Source: CAYRZL01 sp964428795 (lineage in GTDB: Bacteria; Bacillota; Clostridia; Lachnospirales; Lachnospiraceae). From it: a stretch of DNA of 5,211 bases. Positions 4,597 through 5,211 of the stretch are shown one piece after another. Location: contig CAYRZL010000135.1 in NCBI GenBank assembly GCA_964428795.1, positions 1 through 5,211 of the forward strand, given 5' to 3'. Under the pieces are notes generated by a model. It was not told the origin of the DNA. It ran no database searches and worked only from the letters and a program-made list of their open reading frames with translations. The translations under genes were made by a program, and so were the position numbers. Numbering within the stretch: position 1 is the first letter of the stretch; each line of letters starts with the position of its first letter.

Positions 4597-4965
4597 ATGG
4601 CTCGTATTGCAGGTGTAGATTTACCAAGAGAAAAACGTGTAGAGATTGGCTTGACTTATATTTATGGTATCGGTCGTGTGAGCGCGACACGCATTCTTGA
4701 GCAGGCTCAGGTTAATCCGGATACCCGTGTCAGAGATCTGACCGATGAAGAGGTAAAAAGAATCAGTGCTGTTATCGATGAGACTCAGGTTGTTGAAGGT
4801 GATCTGAGAAGAGAGATCGCACTCAATATCAAGAGATTGCAGGAGATTGGATGCTATCGTGGTATCCGTCACAGAAAAGGACTTCCGGTTCGCGGACAGA
4901 AAACAAAAACAAACGCAAGAACCAGAAAAGGTCCTAAGAGAACTGTTGCAGGTAAAAAGAAATAA
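4597..4965 (+). CDS. rpsM: 30S ribosomal protein S13
   Basis: The 122-residue protein has the normal S13 length. It begins with the family N-terminus MARIAGVDLPREKRVEIGLT, followed by the YGIGR motif (23-27) of the helix-two-turn-helix part, then the highly conserved GCYRGIRHRKGLPVRGQ (85-101) and TKTNARTRKGP (103-113). The lysine-rich tail ends GKKK. S13 lies in the head of the small subunit, binds 16S rRNA with S19, and its tail reaches the P-site tRNA. ATG 4597 is preceded by GGAGGTG (4581-4587) with 9-nt spacing. It is the first gene of the alpha operon proper (rpsM, rpsK and usually rpsD, rpoA, rplQ next in clostridia). A 383-bp structured region lies upstream and a hairpin covers its stop codon. 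Confidence 0.99.
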   Translation: MARIAGVDLPREKRVEIGLTYIYGIGRVSATRILEQAQVNPDTRVRDLTDEEVKRISAVIDETQVVEGDLRREIALNIKRLQEIGCYRGIRHRKGLPVRGQKTKTNARTRKGPKRTVAGKKK

Positions 4966-4982
4966 GCTTCGCTTATTTCTTT
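4956..4982 (+). promoter_or_regulatory. Hairpin spanning the rpsM stop codon
   Basis: AAAGAAATAAGC (4956-4967) pairs perfectly over 12 bp with GCTTATTTCTTT (4971-4982) around a TTC triloop. The rpsM TAA (4963-4965) lies in the 5' arm, so terminating ribosomes must open it. The 3' arm is T-rich but no uninterrupted T-run follows, so strong termination is unlikely. It may tune rpsM versus rpsK expression or mRNA stability (inference). Confidence 0.55.
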
Positions 4983-5027
4983 GACAAGGAAACAGAAAGT
5001 AGAAAAAGAAGGTAGGTTAGTTTAAAT

Positions 5028-5211
5028 ATGGCTAAAAAAGTTGCAAAAAAAGTAACAAAAAAGCGCGTAAAGAAAAACGTTGAACGCGGACAGGCACATA
5101 TTCAGTCATCTTTTAACAATACAATTGTTACTTTGACAGATGCTGAGGGAAATGCATTATCATGGGCAAGTGCCGGTGGTCTTGGATTCAGAGGTTCAAG
5201 GAAATCTACTC
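5028..5211 (+). CDS. rpsK: 30S ribosomal protein S11, 3'-truncated by the window edge
   Basis: From ATG 5028 the frame stays open to the window end, giving 61 complete codons of a protein usually about 130 residues long. The start is a lysine-rich tail (MAKKVAKKVTKKRVKKNVER) followed by the conserved S11 core GQAHIQSSFNNTIVTLTDAE (21-40), GNALSWASAGGLGFRGSRKS (41-60). S11 lies on the platform of the small subunit, binds 16S rRNA and faces mRNA near the E site. The gene follows rpsM by 62 bp. Its Shine-Dalgarno is weak: AAGG at 5009-5012 and AGG at 5014-5016 are 15 and 11 nt from the ATG, unlike the strong sites of infA, rpmJ and rpsM. The start is nevertheless firm because the N-terminus matches the family. 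Confidence 0.98.
   Translation, partial: MAKKVAKKVTKKRVKKNVERGQAHIQSSFNNTIVTLTDAEGNALSWASAGGLGFRGSRKST

Noticed and set aside
4981..5009. Perfect TTGACA between rpsM and rpsK
   Set aside because: The sequence at 17-bp spacing is AAAAGA-like, with no plausible -10.

Overview
The window is a piece of the conserved bacterial ribosomal-protein superoperon: the 3' end of the spc operon joined to the start of the alpha operon. The order is rplO (partial), secY, adk, map, a small KOW-domain gene, infA, rpmJ, rpsM, rpsK (partial), all on the + strand. The KOW gene between map and infA is a Bacillota trait (B. subtilis has ybzG at this place). Strong GGAGG-type Shine-Dalgarno sites, a GTG-started rpmJ, the zinc-type L36 and adenylate kinase, and moderately AT-rich third positions suggest a clostridial Bacillota, possibly Lachnospiraceae. 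The family-level guess is inference.

Layout. Positions 1-3754 are a tight block. rplO/secY and map/KOW overlap by one base (TAATG), adk/map are 3 bp apart and KOW/infA 18 bp apart. The one larger gap, secY-adk (99 bp), holds a 13-bp hairpin without a U-tract. After infA an 11-bp GC-rich hairpin looks like an intrinsic terminator, so the spc block probably ends there, at least partly. Transcription appears to restart from a strong sigma-A-type promoter (TTGAAA, 17 bp, extended -10 TACAAT) preceded by A-tracts. It would give rpmJ an mRNA leader of about 140 nt with two hairpins. rpmJ is followed by 383 bp without a convincing gene before rpsM. That gap is rich in inverted repeats: a multibranched domain, a second hairpin domain (each followed by a run of six T), and a long hairpin capped by a GAAA tetraloop just upstream of the rpsM Shine-Dalgarno. 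A further 12-bp hairpin spans the rpsM stop codon.

Together the genes supply ribosomal proteins (L15, L36, S13, S11), initiation factor IF-1, the SecY translocon channel, adenylate kinase for nucleotide energy balance, and methionine aminopeptidase for trimming new proteins. The coding content is ordinary. The part worth a second look is the non-coding sequence at 3755-4099 and 4214-4596, which looks like structured leader RNA controlling the alpha operon. All structures were found by eye as inverted repeats; no folding energies or covariation were computed.
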